From Flavimobilis rhizosphaerae (GTDB lineage Bacteria > Actinomycetota > Actinomycetes > Actinomycetales > Cellulomonadaceae), in contig NZ_JACZDF010000004.1 of NCBI RefSeq assembly GCF_014852685.1, positions 186,001-250,000 of the forward strand: DNA of 64,000 nucleotides. Reading direction: 5' to 3'. Shown here in pieces: positions 46,026 to 55,976 of this stretch (position 1 is the stretch's first letter; each line of letters begins with the position of its first letter). The notes beneath the pieces were generated by a model that ran no database searches, was not told the origin of the DNA, and saw only the letters and a list, made by a program, of their open reading frames with translations. A program made the translations under genes and the position numbers.

Positions 46026-46220
46026 ATGCCGAAGAACAAGACGCACTCCGGTGCTAAGAAGCGGTTCCGCATCACCGGTTCCGGCAAGGTCATGCGTGAG
46101 CAGGCCAACAAGCGCCACCTGCTCGAGCACAAGTCGAGCCGCCGCACGCGCCGCCTGAGCTCCGACCAGGTCGTCTCGGCCGCCGACACCCCCAAGATCA
46201 AGAAGCTGCTCGGCAAGTGA
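46026..46220 (+). CDS. rpmI: 50S ribosomal protein L35
   Basis: A 64-residue basic ribosomal protein. [14 protein letters not shown] at the start and [16 protein letters not shown] in the middle are diagnostic. GAGGAGA ribosome site. It lies between infC and rplT in the standard order. Confidence 0.98.
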   Translation: MPKNKTHSGAKKRFRITGSGKVMREQANKRHLLEHKSSRRTRRLSSDQVVSAADTPKIKKLLGK

Positions 46221-46222
46221 CC

Positions 46223-46250
46223 CTCGTGGGACGCATCTGCGTCCCGAGGT
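46223..46250 (+). other. Hairpin between rpmI and rplT
   Basis: GGGACGC (46229-46235) pairs with GCGTCCC (46240-46246), extended by CCTC/GAGG with a 2-base bulge. It may be an RNA processing or partial termination point between the two ribosomal protein genes. Confidence 0.4.
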
Positions 46251-46285
46251 GAGCTTGTGAGCCCCCTACCTACAAGGAGCATCAC

Positions 46286-46672
46286 GTGGCACGCGTGAAG
46301 CGGGCAGTCAACGCCCAGAAGAAGCGTCGTTCCGTCCTCGAGCAGGCGAGCGGCTACCGCGGTCAGCGCTCGCGCCTGTACCGCAAGGCCAAGGAGCAGA
46401 TCACTCACTCGGGCGTCTACGCCTACCGTGACCGCAAGAAGCGCAAGGGCGACTTCCGTCAGCTCTGGATCACGCGCATCAACGCCGCGGTCCGCGCCGA
46501 GGACATGACCTACAACCGCTTCATCCAGGGCCTCAAGGCCGCGGGTGTCGAGGTCGACCGTCGCGTCCTCGCGGACCTCGCCGTCACCGACGCGAACGCC
46601 TTCAAGGCGCTCGTCGAGGTTGCGAAGAAGGCCCTCCCGGCCGACATCAACGCGCCCAAGGACGCTGCCTGA
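46286..46672 (+). CDS. rplT: 50S ribosomal protein L20
   Basis: A 128-residue ribosomal protein that binds 23S rRNA early in assembly. A-R-V-K-R-A-V-N-A at the start, [16 protein letters not shown] and [20 protein letters not shown] are conserved. GTG start behind AAGGAG. L20 is a known feedback regulator of this operon in other bacteria, which may relate to the infC leader. Confidence 0.98.
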   Translation: MARVKRAVNAQKKRRSVLEQASGYRGQRSRLYRKAKEQITHSGVYAYRDRKKRKGDFRQLWITRINAAVRAEDMTYNRFIQGLKAAGVEVDRRVLADLAVTDANAFKALVEVAKKALPADINAPKDAA

Positions 46673-46720
46673 GAGCAGGCTGCTCCCTGAGCAGCACTTG
46701 ATCTGAAGGACGCCCGGACG

Positions 46721-47569
46721 ATGCCCGACCTCTCCAACCCCCGCGCCGAGCGGGTCCGAGGGATCCGGGCGCTGTCCGGGCGTCCTGCGCGTTCCCGGGC
46801 CGGCCGCTACATCGTCGAGGGCCCCCAGAGCGTCCGCGAGGCGGTCGTCCACGCGCGCGAGGCCGTCCGCGAGGTGTACGTCACCGAGGCGGCGGCGGAG
46901 CGCTACCCGGAGATCGTCGCGGCGTGCGACGGGCTCTGGCTGCGGACCGGGACCCCGGACGTCCTCGACGCGATGAGCCCCGACGCGCAGGGCGTCCTCG
47001 CGGTTCTCGAGCAGCGCCCGACGTCGCTCGACGAGCTCGTGGCCTCGGGCCCGCGGCTCGTCGCGGCCCTCGTCGACGCGCGAGACCCCGGCAACGCCGG
47101 GACGGTCGTGCGCGCCGTCGACGCTGCGGGCGGCGACGGCGTCGTGCTCGCCGGCAGCAGCGTGGACCCCCACAATCCCAAGGTCGTGCGGTCGACCGCC
47201 GGCTCGCTCTTCCACGTCCCCGTCGTCGCGGGCGACGACGCACGGGACATCGCTGCCGTCGTCGCGCGGCTGCGTGCCGCGGGGCTGCAGGTCCTCGCCG
47301 CCGACGGCGCGGGCGAGCACGACCTCGACGAGCTGCTCGACGTCGCGGGTGCCGCACCGGCAGGTACCCCGGACCTCTCGGCCCCGACCGCGTGGGTCTT
47401 CGGCAACGAGGCCCGCGGTCTCACGGGCGAGCAGCGTGCGCTAGCCGACCATGTGGTGCGCGCTCCGCTGCGGGGCCGCGCCGAGTCGCTCAACCTCGCG
47501 ATGGCTGCCACCGTGTGCCTCTACGCCAGCGCACGGGCGCAGCGCGACCGCGCCGTGCCACGATCGTAG
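46721..47569 (+). CDS. TrmH/SpoU family RNA 2'-O-methyltransferase
   Basis: A 282-residue SPOUT methyltransferase. An N-terminal RNA-binding domain (about 1-95) is followed by motif 1, D-A-R-D-P-G-N-A-G-T-V-V-R-A near residue 117, motif 2, G-N-E-A-R-G-L near 227, and motif 3, L-R-G-R-A-E-S-L-N-L-A-M-A-A near 250, which form the knotted SAM site. It lies between rplT and pheS in most actinomycetes, so rRNA is the likely substrate, though the exact site is unknown. ATG behind AAGGA. Confidence 0.92.
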   Translation: MPDLSNPRAERVRGIRALSGRPARSRAGRYIVEGPQSVREAVVHAREAVREVYVTEAAAERYPEIVAACDGLWLRTGTPDVLDAMSPDAQGVLAVLEQRPTSLDELVASGPRLVAALVDARDPGNAGTVVRAVDAAGGDGVVLAGSSVDPHNPKVVRSTAGSLFHVPVVAGDDARDIAAVVARLRAAGLQVLAADGAGEHDLDELLDVAGAAPAGTPDLSAPTAWVFGNEARGLTGEQRALADHVVRAPLRGRAESLNLAMAATVCLYASARAQRDRAVPRS

Positions 47570-47657
47570 GTTTGGTCGACGGGCGTCGTCGGGCACCATC
47601 GGGTGCGGGCCGTCCGACCCGGGCCCGCCGGTGCGCGTTGAGGACGCGCCGACCGCC

Positions 47658-47663
47658 TATCGT
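47658..47663 (+). promoter_or_regulatory. -10 box TATCGT for leaderless aldose epimerase gene
   Basis: TATCGT ends 6 bases before the GTG at 47670. No -35 is clear. Confidence 0.5.
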
Positions 47664-47669
47664 GGGAGC

Positions 47670-48599
47670 GTGAACATCCCAGCCTCCGGCATCCAGTACG
47701 AGATCGAGCACGGCCCCTACCGCGCGGTCGTCGCCGACGTCGGCGCGACCCTCAGGGTCCTCGAGCACGACGGCCGCGCGCTCGTCGTCCCCTTCGACGC
47801 GGACGACGTGCGCCCGCACTACCGTGGCGCGGTGCTCACGCCGTGGCCCAACCGTGTGACGGACGGCCGCTACGAGTTCGGTGGCCGCGCCCACCAGCTC
47901 GCGCTCACCGAGCCGGCGCGGTCGCACGCGCTCCACGGGCTTGCCGTCTGGGCCGTGTGGACGCTCGTCGAGCGTTCCGGGTCCTCCGTGACGCTCGAGA
48001 CGGAGATCGCGCCCCAGGCAGGCTACCCGTGGCGCGTCGTCACGCGCGCGACGTACACGCTCACGGACGCGGGCCTGTCGTGGACGATCACGACGGCGAA
48101 CACGGGCGACGGAGACGCGCCCTACGGCACGGGTCCGCACCCGTACCTCGTCGCGGGCGAGGGCACGCTCGAGCGCTGGTCGCTCACGCTGCCGGCCGCA
48201 CAGGTGCTCGAGGTGACCCCCGACCGGCTCGTGCCGCTCGCGGTGCGCGACGTCGACGCGTACAAGGGCGGCGAGCTCGACTTCCGTGGTGGCCGGACCC
48301 TCGGCGAGACGTTCATCGACCACGCCTACACCGGTCTGGCCCGCGGCGCGGACGGGATCGCGCGTGTCGAGGTGCGCGCCCCCGAGGGCACGGGCGTCGT
48401 CATGACGTTCGACGCGGCGAGCCCGTGGGTCCAGATCCACACGCCAGCGGGGCCCGATCTCGCCCCCGGGGACTTCCGTGCAGGTCTCGCGGTCGAGCCG
48501 ATGACGTGCCCTCCGGGCGCGTTCAACGACGGCACAGACCTCGTCGTCCTCAAGCCCGGCGCGTCGCACACGGTGACGTGGGGGATCGCGGCGCTCTGA
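47670..48599 (+). CDS. Aldose 1-epimerase family protein
   Basis: A 309-residue galactose mutarotase-like protein. T-P-W-P-N-R-V near residue 53, catalytic-type H-A-L-H-G-L-A near 90, G-T-G-P-H-P-Y near 154 (second histidine) and the late acidic residue in A-V-E-P-M-T-C-P-P near 275 match the family. It interconverts alpha and beta anomers of an aldose or a sugar phosphate. It separates the rplT-methyltransferase group from pheS and has its own -10 box. Confidence 0.9.
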   Translation: MNIPASGIQYEIEHGPYRAVVADVGATLRVLEHDGRALVVPFDADDVRPHYRGAVLTPWPNRVTDGRYEFGGRAHQLALTEPARSHALHGLAVWAVWTLVERSGSSVTLETEIAPQAGYPWRVVTRATYTLTDAGLSWTITTANTGDGDAPYGTGPHPYLVAGEGTLERWSLTLPAAQVLEVTPDRLVPLAVRDVDAYKGGELDFRGGRTLGETFIDHAYTGLARGADGIARVEVRAPEGTGVVMTFDAASPWVQIHTPAGPDLAPGDFRAGLAVEPMTCPPGAFNDGTDLVVLKPGASHTVTWGIAAL

Positions 48600-48613
48600 G
48601 CGCCGCGTGCGTG

Positions 48614-48641
48614 CGGACGGCCGCACGAGCGGCCGTCCGCG
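48614..48641 (+). terminator. Hairpin after the aldose epimerase gene
   Basis: GCGGACGGCCG (48614-48624) pairs perfectly with CGGCCGTCCGC (48631-48641) around CACGAG, 14 bases past the stop. No T-run, as is common in this clade. Confidence 0.65.
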
Positions 48642-48647
48642 GTCACT

Positions 48648-49779
<1,132 letters not shown>

Positions 49780-49780
<1 letters not shown>

Positions 49781-52335
49781 TGCCGAACATCGCACTGGGC
49801 TGGCTCGGCGAGCACGTCGAGCTCCCCGCGGGTCTCACGGCCGAACAGCTTGCTGCTGACCTCGTCCGCGTCGGGCTCGAGGAGGAGGCCGTGCACGGCC
49901 CCACCGTCACGGGCCCGCTCGTCGTCGGCACCGTCGTCTCCCTCGTCAAGGAGGAGCAGAAGAACGGCAAGACGATCAACTGGTGCCAGGTCGACGTCGG
50001 CGCGCACAACGCGCTCGACGAGGCCGGGCAGCCGACGCTGCCGCGCGGCATCGTGTGCGGCGCGCACAACTTCGTCGAGGGCGACCGCGTCGTCGTCGCG
50101 CTGCCGGGTGCGGTGCTGCCCGGGCCGTTCGCGATCGCGTCGCGCAAGACGTACGGGCACGTGTCTGACGGCATGATCTGCTCGCAGCGCGAGCTCGGCC
50201 TCGGCGAGGACCACGACGGCATCATCGTCCTCGACCGGCTCGGGTTCACCGGGCAGCCGAACGGGACGGACGCGGTCGAGCTGCTCGGGCTCGGCGAGCA
50301 GGTCCTCGAGATCAACGTCACGCCGGACCGCGGCTACTGTTTCTCGATGCGAGGTGTCGCCCGCGAGTACTCCCACTCGACGGGTGCCGCATTCACGGAC
50401 CCGGGTCTCGTCGAGACCCCGGCCGCGACGGCCGACGGCTTTGCGGTCGAGGTCGACGACGACGCACCGATCCACGGCCAGGTCGGCTGCGACCGCTTCG
50501 TCACGCGCATCGTGCGCGGCATCGACCCGAGCGCCGAGACCCCGGCGTGGATGAAGAAGCGTCTCACGCAGGCGGGCATGCGCCCGATCTCGCTCGCGGT
50601 CGACGTGACGAACTACGTCATGCTCGACCTCGGCCAGCCCCTGCACGCCTACGACCTCGCGAAGGTCGCGGCGCCGATCGTCGTGCGTCGCGCGGTTGCG
50701 GGGGAGACCTTCACGACGCTCGACGACGTCACGCGGACGCTCACGGCCGAGGACCTCCTCATCACCGACTCGCCCGACGGCGCGCGCGCTTCGCGCGTCC
50801 AGGGGATCGCAGGCGTCATGGGCGGGCAGGTCTCGGAGGTGTCGGCGACGACGACCGACGTGCTCGTCGAGGCCGCGCACTTCGACCCGGTGACGGTGGC
50901 GCGTTCGGCGCGCCGTCACAAGATCCCGTCGGAGGCTGCCAAGCGCTTCGAGCGTGGCGTCGACCCGATGCTCCCGCCCGTCGCGGCGCAGCGCGTCGTC
51001 GACCTGCTCGTCGAGCACGGTGGTGGCATCGCGGACGCCGCGGTTTCGGACCTCGATGCCACGGTCGCGCCGACGCCCATCGTGTTCGCGTGGTCGGAGA
51101 CGGCGCGCCTCACGGGCGTCGAGCACCCGCGCGAGCGCATCGCGGAGATCCTCGAGCAGATCGGCTGCACGCTCACCGCGGGCGAGGGCGACACGGTCAC
51201 GGTGACGCCTCCGACCTGGCGCCCGGACCTCACGGGTCCGGAGCACCTCGTCGAGGAGGTCGCGCGCATCGACGGATACGACGCGATCGAGCCCGTCCTG
51301 CCGACCGCCCCTGGCGGCACGGGCCTCACCTACTCGCAGCGTGCGCGACGTTCGGTCGCGCGTGCGCTCGCCGAGGCAGGCTTCGTCGAGACACTCTCGT
51401 ACCCGTTCGTCGGTGTGGCGCAGCACGACGCGCTCGGCCTGCCCGCGGACGACGAGCGTCGGCGCGCCCTGCGCCTCGCGAACCCGATGTCCGACGAGGC
51501 GCCCGAGATGCGCACGAACCTGTTGACGACGCTTCTCGGCACGGTGCGTCGTAACGTCGGCCGAGGCTTCACGGACCTTGCGGTGAGCGAGATGGGTCTC
51601 GTCACTCTGCCGCGCGAGGGCGCTCCCGCAGCGCCGCGGCTGCCGGGCGGGCGTCGTCCGTCCGACGACGAGCTCGCGCAGCTCGCTGCGGCGGTCCCGG
51701 ACCAGCCGCGCCACGTCGCGGGCGTCCTCGTCGGCGCGCGTGAGCGTGCTGGCTGGTGGGGCGCGGGCCGCGCCGCCGGTTGGGAGGACGCTCTCGAGGC
51801 CGCCCGCCTCGTCGGGCGCACACTGGGCGTCGAGCTCGTCGCGTCGAACGACGCCGAGTGCATGCCCTGGCACCCGGGCCGCTGTGCGCGCCTGAGCCTG
51901 CCCTCGGGGGAGGTCGTCGGATGGGCCGGTGAGCTTCACCCGCAGGTCCTCGAGCGACTCGACCTGCCGGCGCGCGCGTCGGCGTTCGAGCTCGACCTCG
52001 ACGCTGTCGTGGCGGCGAGCGAGACCGGGCCCGTCCAGGCCACGCCCGTCTCGACGTTCCCGCCTGCGAAGGAGGACTTCGCGTTCGTCGTCGACGCCGC
52101 GGTGCCGGCCGACGCGCTGCGGGCGGTCGTCGCGGGCGCTGCGGGCGAGCTCGCCGAGGACGTCCGTGTCTTCGACGTCTTCACGGGCGAGCAGGTCGGC
52201 GAGGGCCGCAAGTCTGTCGCGGTCGCGCTGCGGTTGCGCGGTGCGACCGCGACGCTCACGGCCGAGCAGACCGCCGAGGTCCGCGGCCGCGTCGTCAAGC
52301 GCGCCGCGAAGGAGCTCGGCGCTCAGCTGCGCTGA
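49780..52335 (+). CDS. pheT: Phenylalanyl-tRNA synthetase beta subunit
   Basis: An 851-residue subunit. Domains in order: an EMAP/tRNA-binding OB fold (about 40-160, with N-W-C-Q-V-D-V-G and G-I-V-C-G-A-H-N-F), the B3/B4 editing domain (about 230-400, with R-P-I-S-L-A-V-D-V-T-N-Y), a B5 domain (about 420-490, E-R-G-V-D before it), the catalytic-like core and a C-terminal ferredoxin-fold anticodon-binding domain (from about 760, F-P-P-A-K-E-D-F-A-F-V-V). Length is normal. Followed by a strong terminator. Confidence 0.97.
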
Positions 52336-52352
52336 CCCACGCTCCACGCACG

Positions 52353-52382
52353 ACGAAGGCCCCGGGAGACCGGGGCCTTCGT
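52353..52382 (+). terminator. pheST terminator
   Basis: A perfect 13-bp stem (52353-52365 with 52370-52382, ACGAAGGCCCCGG and its complement) with a GAGA tetraloop, 17 bases after the pheT stop. Confidence 0.85.
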
Positions 52383-52396
52383 ACGCGCCGTGAACG

Positions 52397-52625
52397 TCAG
52401 AAGTCGTCGATGACGAGTTCTTTCATCTGCAGCATGTGCTCGAACGCGTGCGGCCGCGCCATGGGCTCGTCCATGTTCTCCGGGACGTTCTGCTACGAGA
52501 TCCTCTCGGTGGGGTATCGGTCGGTGCGGGTGATGCTCGTCGCCGGGAGGGCACGGGCGTAGAGTCTTACGCCGTCCTCGGCGTCACCGGCGAACCAGAT
52601 GTGGGTGTCAACGTACGCCAGGGGT
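52397..52625 (-). pseudogene. Remnant of a VOC/PhnB-like gene
   Basis: This 330-base gap (52383-52712) contains the two ends of a glyoxalase-fold gene on the minus strand. One frame (to 52493) reads V-D-T-H-I-W-F-A-G-D-A-E-D-G-V-R-L-Y, then T-R-T-D-R-Y-P-T-E, like the start of PhnB-type VOC proteins, and stops at TAG. Another frame (52397-about 52490) reads H-A-F-E-H-M-L-Q-M-K-E-L-V-I-D-D-F and stops, like their C terminus. About 100 central residues are gone. Confidence 0.6.
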
Positions 52626-52712
52626 TCTTCACGGTGGGCGAGGGCTCGTCCGTCGAGTGTTCGCCCGTGCGTGCGAGGCCACCACTGGGGTGCACCCACG
52701 CGGAGTCGTGCG

Positions 52713-52934
52713 TCAGCGGGCCCGCAGCGACACGATCGGGCACGTCGCGCACGCGGGGGTGACGACGGTCCCGCACGTCTGGCACGCGTCCGTCGCGGAG
52801 CGCACCGCCCCGGTGCGCTTCCAGTGGTCGAGCGCGGCCTCGACGAGGCCGAGCGGTACGCCGAGGCGTTCGGCGGTCCGCGGCGGGGTGACACCGTCGC
52901 GCGCGAGCGCGAGCACCTCGTCGAGCACGTTCAC
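52713..52934 (-). CDS. FeoC-like small four-cysteine protein
   Basis: A 73-residue protein encoded directly after feoB with a 4-base overlap (GTGA). The first 45 residues form a winged-helix-like segment (L-D-E-V-L-A-L-A-R-D-G, then P-R-T-A-E-R-L-G-V-P-L-G-L-V). The tail has C-Q-T-C-x7-C-x2-C, able to bind zinc or an iron-sulfur cluster. This matches the FeoC idea of a small winged-helix protein with cysteines that assists FeoB, although sequence similarity to enteric FeoC is weak. Confidence 0.75.
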   Translation of the reverse strand: MNVLDEVLALARDGVTPPRTAERLGVPLGLVEAALDHWKRTGAVRSATDACQTCGTVVTPACATCPIVSLRAR

Positions 52935-54832
52935 AGCAACCTGCCGCACTGGAAGACGAGGACCGCGAGCGTCCACGCGACCGCGAGCTGGCCGAGGGCC
53001 GCGAGTACGGCGATGCGCGTGCCGAAGAGCCTGCGTTGCTCGCCGATCGTCGCGATGCACGGGGTGTACGCGAGGACGAAGACGACGAGCGCAATCCCCG
53101 CGGCGGTCGCCGCTCCGCCCGACGAGACCTCGAGGGACGCGCTCAGGTGCTCGGTGAGCGTGCTCGGCCCTGCGCCGGCGGGCTCGTCGACCGCGTACGC
53201 CTGCGCGAGCGCCCCGACGACGACCTCCTTGGCGACAACTCCCGTGACGAGGGCGCCAGCGACGTGCCAGTCGTCGAGGCCCGCGGGTGCAAGCGCGGGT
53301 GCGAGGCCGTGCGCGACCGCTCCGTACGCGCTGTCGGCGACGGGCACGTTGCCGACGGCATGCGAGCCGGTCGTCGGCACGGCGAGCAGCACCCAGAGGA
53401 CGACGAGCGTCGCGACGATGACTGAGCCGGCGCGCCTCACGAACGAGGCGCAGCGTGCGCCGATCGAGCGGGCCGTCGCCCGCAGCCCGGGCCGGTGGTA
53501 GGCGGGCAGCGCGAGGACGAGTCCCTCGGGTACGAGATCGCGCACGAGCGTGCGCTGCAGCACCCAGGCTCCTCCGACGACGAGGACGACGCTCGCGAGG
53601 TAGGCGGCCGCGACGACGATGGCGGCGTGCTCGGGCGCGACCGCGGTCGCGACGAGCAGGTAGACGGTGAGGCGCGCGGGGCACGTCGTCCACGGGATGA
53701 CGAGCCCGACGAGCAGCCGTGCACGGGCGTTGGGCAGCGTACGGGTCGCGGTGAGCGCGGGGACATTGCAGCCGAAGCCGAGGACGAGCGGCAGAACCGC
53801 GCGCCCGTCGAGGCCGAGGCGCCGCACGGCGCGATCGGTGACGACGGCGACGCGTGCGAGGTAGCCGGAGTCCTCGAGCACGGCGATCGCGCCGAAGACG
53901 ATCGCGAGCAGCGGCAGGAACGACAGAACGGTGCCGACACCTTGGAGCACGCCGTCGACGAGGAGCCCGCCGACCCACGCCGGGCCGGGGACGACTGGTC
54001 GTATGAGCTCGCCGAGCCACGTGACGAGCCGGCCGACGCCGTCCATGACGGGCGCAGTCGCTGTCGTCGCGAGCCACAGCAGCGCCCACAGGACGAGGCC
54101 GAAGACGGGCAGCCCGACCCACGGGCGGAGCAGTGCGGCGTCGACGTGGTCGGACAGCGTCGTCCGGACGCGGGGAGCGGTCGCGTCGCCGAGGACGTCG
54201 ACGACCGTCGCCGTCCACGCGAAGACGTCGGCGGCGTCGTCCGACGCGGGCCGCGGAGCGGCCGTGCCGGGAGAGTCGGCGACGAGCATGTCCGCGAGGG
54301 CGTCGAGGCCCGCGCCCGAGCGCGGGTCGACGCCGACGACGGGCAGACCCAGGACGCCGGAGAGCGCCGTCGCGTCGAGCGTGACGCCCTGGGCGCGGGC
54401 GGCGTCCAGCATCGTGAGAGCGACGACCACCCGCGTCCGGTCACTGACGGCCCCGGGGGCCAGGACCTGACCGAGCAGCACGAGCGCGCGAGGCAGCGTT
54501 GTTGCGTCTGCGACGACGACGAGGGCGTCCGGCGCGGGACCGTCGGCCCCGGTCGCGGCGTGTGCCGCGACGATCTCGTCGGGGGAGCGGGCGACGAGCG
54601 AGTAGGTGCCGGGCGCGTCGATGAGTCGCACGGTGCCGTGCGGCGTGCGCCACGTGCCCTCGGCGACCTCGACGGTCGTGCCGGGCGCGTTGACGACGTG
54701 CTGCCGCGCGCCGGTCGCACTGTTGAAGAGGGTGGACTTCCCTGCGTTGGGGTTGCCGAGAAGGACGACGACGGGTGCTCCGGCGAGCGCAGTCCCCCCG
54801 CTCCCGGGGGCGTCGTGGCAGCTCGCTGTCAT
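52931..54832 (-). CDS. feoB: Ferrous iron transporter FeoB
   Basis: A 633-residue membrane GTPase that imports Fe(II). The G domain starts at residue 26 with G-N-P-N-A-G-K-S-T and has G-T-T-V-E-V near 54, D-A-P-G-T-Y near 74. The membrane part has about eight to ten segments with two gate motifs, including F-G-C-N-V-P-A and T-T-C-P-A-R-L. It is shorter than many FeoB proteins because the linker between domains and the C terminus are compact. The ATG at 54832 overlaps the feoA stop (ATGA). Confidence 0.95.
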   Translation of the reverse strand: MTASCHDAPGSGGTALAGAPVVVLLGNPNAGKSTLFNSATGARQHVVNAPGTTVEVAEGTWRTPHGTVRLIDAPGTYSLVARSPDEIVAAHAATGADGPAPDALVVVADATTLPRALVLLGQVLAPGAVSDRTRVVVALTMLDAARAQGVTLDATALSGVLGLPVVGVDPRSGAGLDALADMLVADSPGTAAPRPASDDAADVFAWTATVVDVLGDATAPRVRTTLSDHVDAALLRPWVGLPVFGLVLWALLWLATTATAPVMDGVGRLVTWLGELIRPVVPGPAWVGGLLVDGVLQGVGTVLSFLPLLAIVFGAIAVLEDSGYLARVAVVTDRAVRRLGLDGRAVLPLVLGFGCNVPALTATRTLPNARARLLVGLVIPWTTCPARLTVYLLVATAVAPEHAAIVVAAAYLASVVLVVGGAWVLQRTLVRDLVPEGLVLALPAYHRPGLRATARSIGARCASFVRRAGSVIVATLVVLWVLLAVPTTGSHAVGNVPVADSAYGAVAHGLAPALAPAGLDDWHVAGALVTGVVAKEVVVGALAQAYAVDEPAGAGPSTLTEHLSASLEVSSGGAATAAGIALVVFVLAYTPCIATIGEQRRLFGTRIAVLAALGQLAVAWTLAVLVFQCGRLL

Positions 54833-55050
54833 GGCAGCGAGATCTGCACGCGCCCGCACGTGGCCTGGTCGAGCGCGATACGGTCGGCGCCGAGCGCGAC
54901 CACGCGCGCACCGGCGGCTGCCGTGTGCGTCGTGCGGACGTGCGCCCCGGGGCGCAGCCCGAGCTCGGCGAGCCGCGCGCCGAGAGGTCCGTCGACGTTG
55001 ACGTGCGCGACGACGGCGTCGAGCCCGACAGGAAGCAGTGCGAGAGTCAT
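54829..55050 (-). CDS. feoA: Ferrous iron transport protein FeoA
   Basis: A 73-residue SH3-like protein that supports FeoB. A-R-L-A-E-L-G-L-R-P-G-A-H-V-R-T near residue 25 and the late A-L-G-A-D-R-I-A-L-D are characteristic. It is the first gene of feoA-feoB-feoC-like, all overlapping by 4 bases. TATAGC (55059-55064, minus strand) 8 bases upstream of the ATG is the likely -10. Confidence 0.92.
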   Translation of the reverse strand: MTLALLPVGLDAVVAHVNVDGPLGARLAELGLRPGAHVRTTHTAAAGARVVALGADRIALDQATCGRVQISLP

Positions 55051-55066
55051 GACTCGACGCTATAGA

Positions 55067-55085
55067 TGAGGTGAGCCTTACCTCA
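55067..55085. promoter_or_regulatory. IdeR/DtxR-type iron box before feoA
   Basis: TGAGGTGAGCCTTACCTCA is an imperfect 19-bp palindrome. On the minus strand it matches the actinomycete iron box TTAGGTTAGGCTAACCTAA at 15 of 19 positions, from my count. It lies just upstream of the feoA -10, where iron-loaded IdeR would block transcription. Confidence 0.8.
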
Positions 55086-55111
55086 TGGGGCGAAAGTCCC
55101 GGTTCGAGCGG

Positions 55112-55918
55112 TCAGTCTCGCCGGGAACGCATCGTGAGCAGACGCTCGAGGAGCGAAGGCTGCGGGACGATCGCAGCGTCGGCGGGGATCGCTCCAGGCA
55201 GCGTTGTGCCGCTGTGCGCGGAGGTCGGCGCGTGGCGGTCGTCGAGCGCCTGGACCTGGTCGCGCAGGTCCGTCATCGTCGCGTCGAGCTCGGCGGCGAC
55301 GAGCGCGGACTGTCGGAGCCGGTCGACGATCTCGGCGGGCACCTGCCGGTCGTACTTGTAGTAGATCTTGTGCTCGAGCGACGCCCAGAAGTCCATCGCG
55401 CTCGTCCGGATCTGGATCTCGACGGTGACGGGGACCGTGCCTGACGAGAGGAAGACCGGCACCGAGACGATGAGGTGGAGCGAGCGGTAGCCGTTCGGCT
55501 TCGGCTCGGCGATGTAGTCCTTGACGGCGAGGACCGTGAGGTCGTCCTGCCGGCGCAGCGCCTCGAGCACCGTGTAGATGTCGGGGACGAACGAGCAGAT
55601 GATCCTCACGCCCGCGATGTCGAGGATCGAGGACCGGATCGCGTCGAAGTCCGGTGTGACGCCCTTGCGCTCGACCTTGTCGAGGACGGACTCGGGCGAC
55701 TTGAGCCGCGAGGTGACGTGCTCGATGGGGTTCTCGTGGTGGAGGTGCGTGAACTCGTCGCGGAGGATCGAGACCTTCGTGAGGACCTCGTCGATGGCGA
55801 ACTTGTACTGGAGCATGAACGCCGTGAACTCGGTACGGAGCTCGAACACGCGGGCGAGGGTCTCGTCGTCCGGGAGGAGCTGCGCGAGGTCGCCGTGAGG
55901 TCCGTGGAGCGCGGTCAT
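55112..55918 (-). CDS. Small alarmone synthetase, RelA/SpoT domain
   Basis: A 268-residue protein with only the (p)ppGpp synthetase fold: I-R-S-S-I-L-D-I-A-G-V-R-I-I near residue 103, K-P-N-G-Y-R-S-L-H-L near 148 and the catalytic E-I-Q-I-R-T near 172, flanked by W-A-S-L-E-H-K-I-Y-Y-K. The hydrolase (HD), TGS and ACT domains of Rel are absent, so it fits the SAS group (YjbM/YwaC-like). A second, bifunctional Rel is expected elsewhere. Start at 55918 chosen because TACGCT lies 6 bases upstream; the frame extends further but without similarity. Confidence 0.9.
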   Translation of the reverse strand: MTALHGPHGDLAQLLPDDETLARVFELRTEFTAFMLQYKFAIDEVLTKVSILRDEFTHLHHENPIEHVTSRLKSPESVLDKVERKGVTPDFDAIRSSILDIAGVRIICSFVPDIYTVLEALRRQDDLTVLAVKDYIAEPKPNGYRSLHLIVSVPVFLSSGTVPVTVEIQIRTSAMDFWASLEHKIYYKYDRQVPAEIVDRLRQSALVAAELDATMTDLRDQVQALDDRHAPTSAHSGTTLPGAIPADAAIVPQPSLLERLLTMRSRRD

Positions 55919-55924
55919 GCCACC

Positions 55925-55930
55925 AGCGTA
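55925..55930 (-). promoter_or_regulatory. -10 box TACGCT for leaderless alarmone synthetase gene
   Basis: TACGCT on the minus strand stands 6 bases before the ATG at 55918. Confidence 0.5.
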
Positions 55931-55976
55931 GGGGTCGCGGCTGGGAGGAACCCGGGAGGTTCCGGGGAGCGTGCGC

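Noticed and set aside
52436-52762. A 108-codon frame on the plus strand between pheT and feo
   Set aside because: It runs opposite the VOC-like remnants and the FeoC-like gene, which have recognisable protein similarity.
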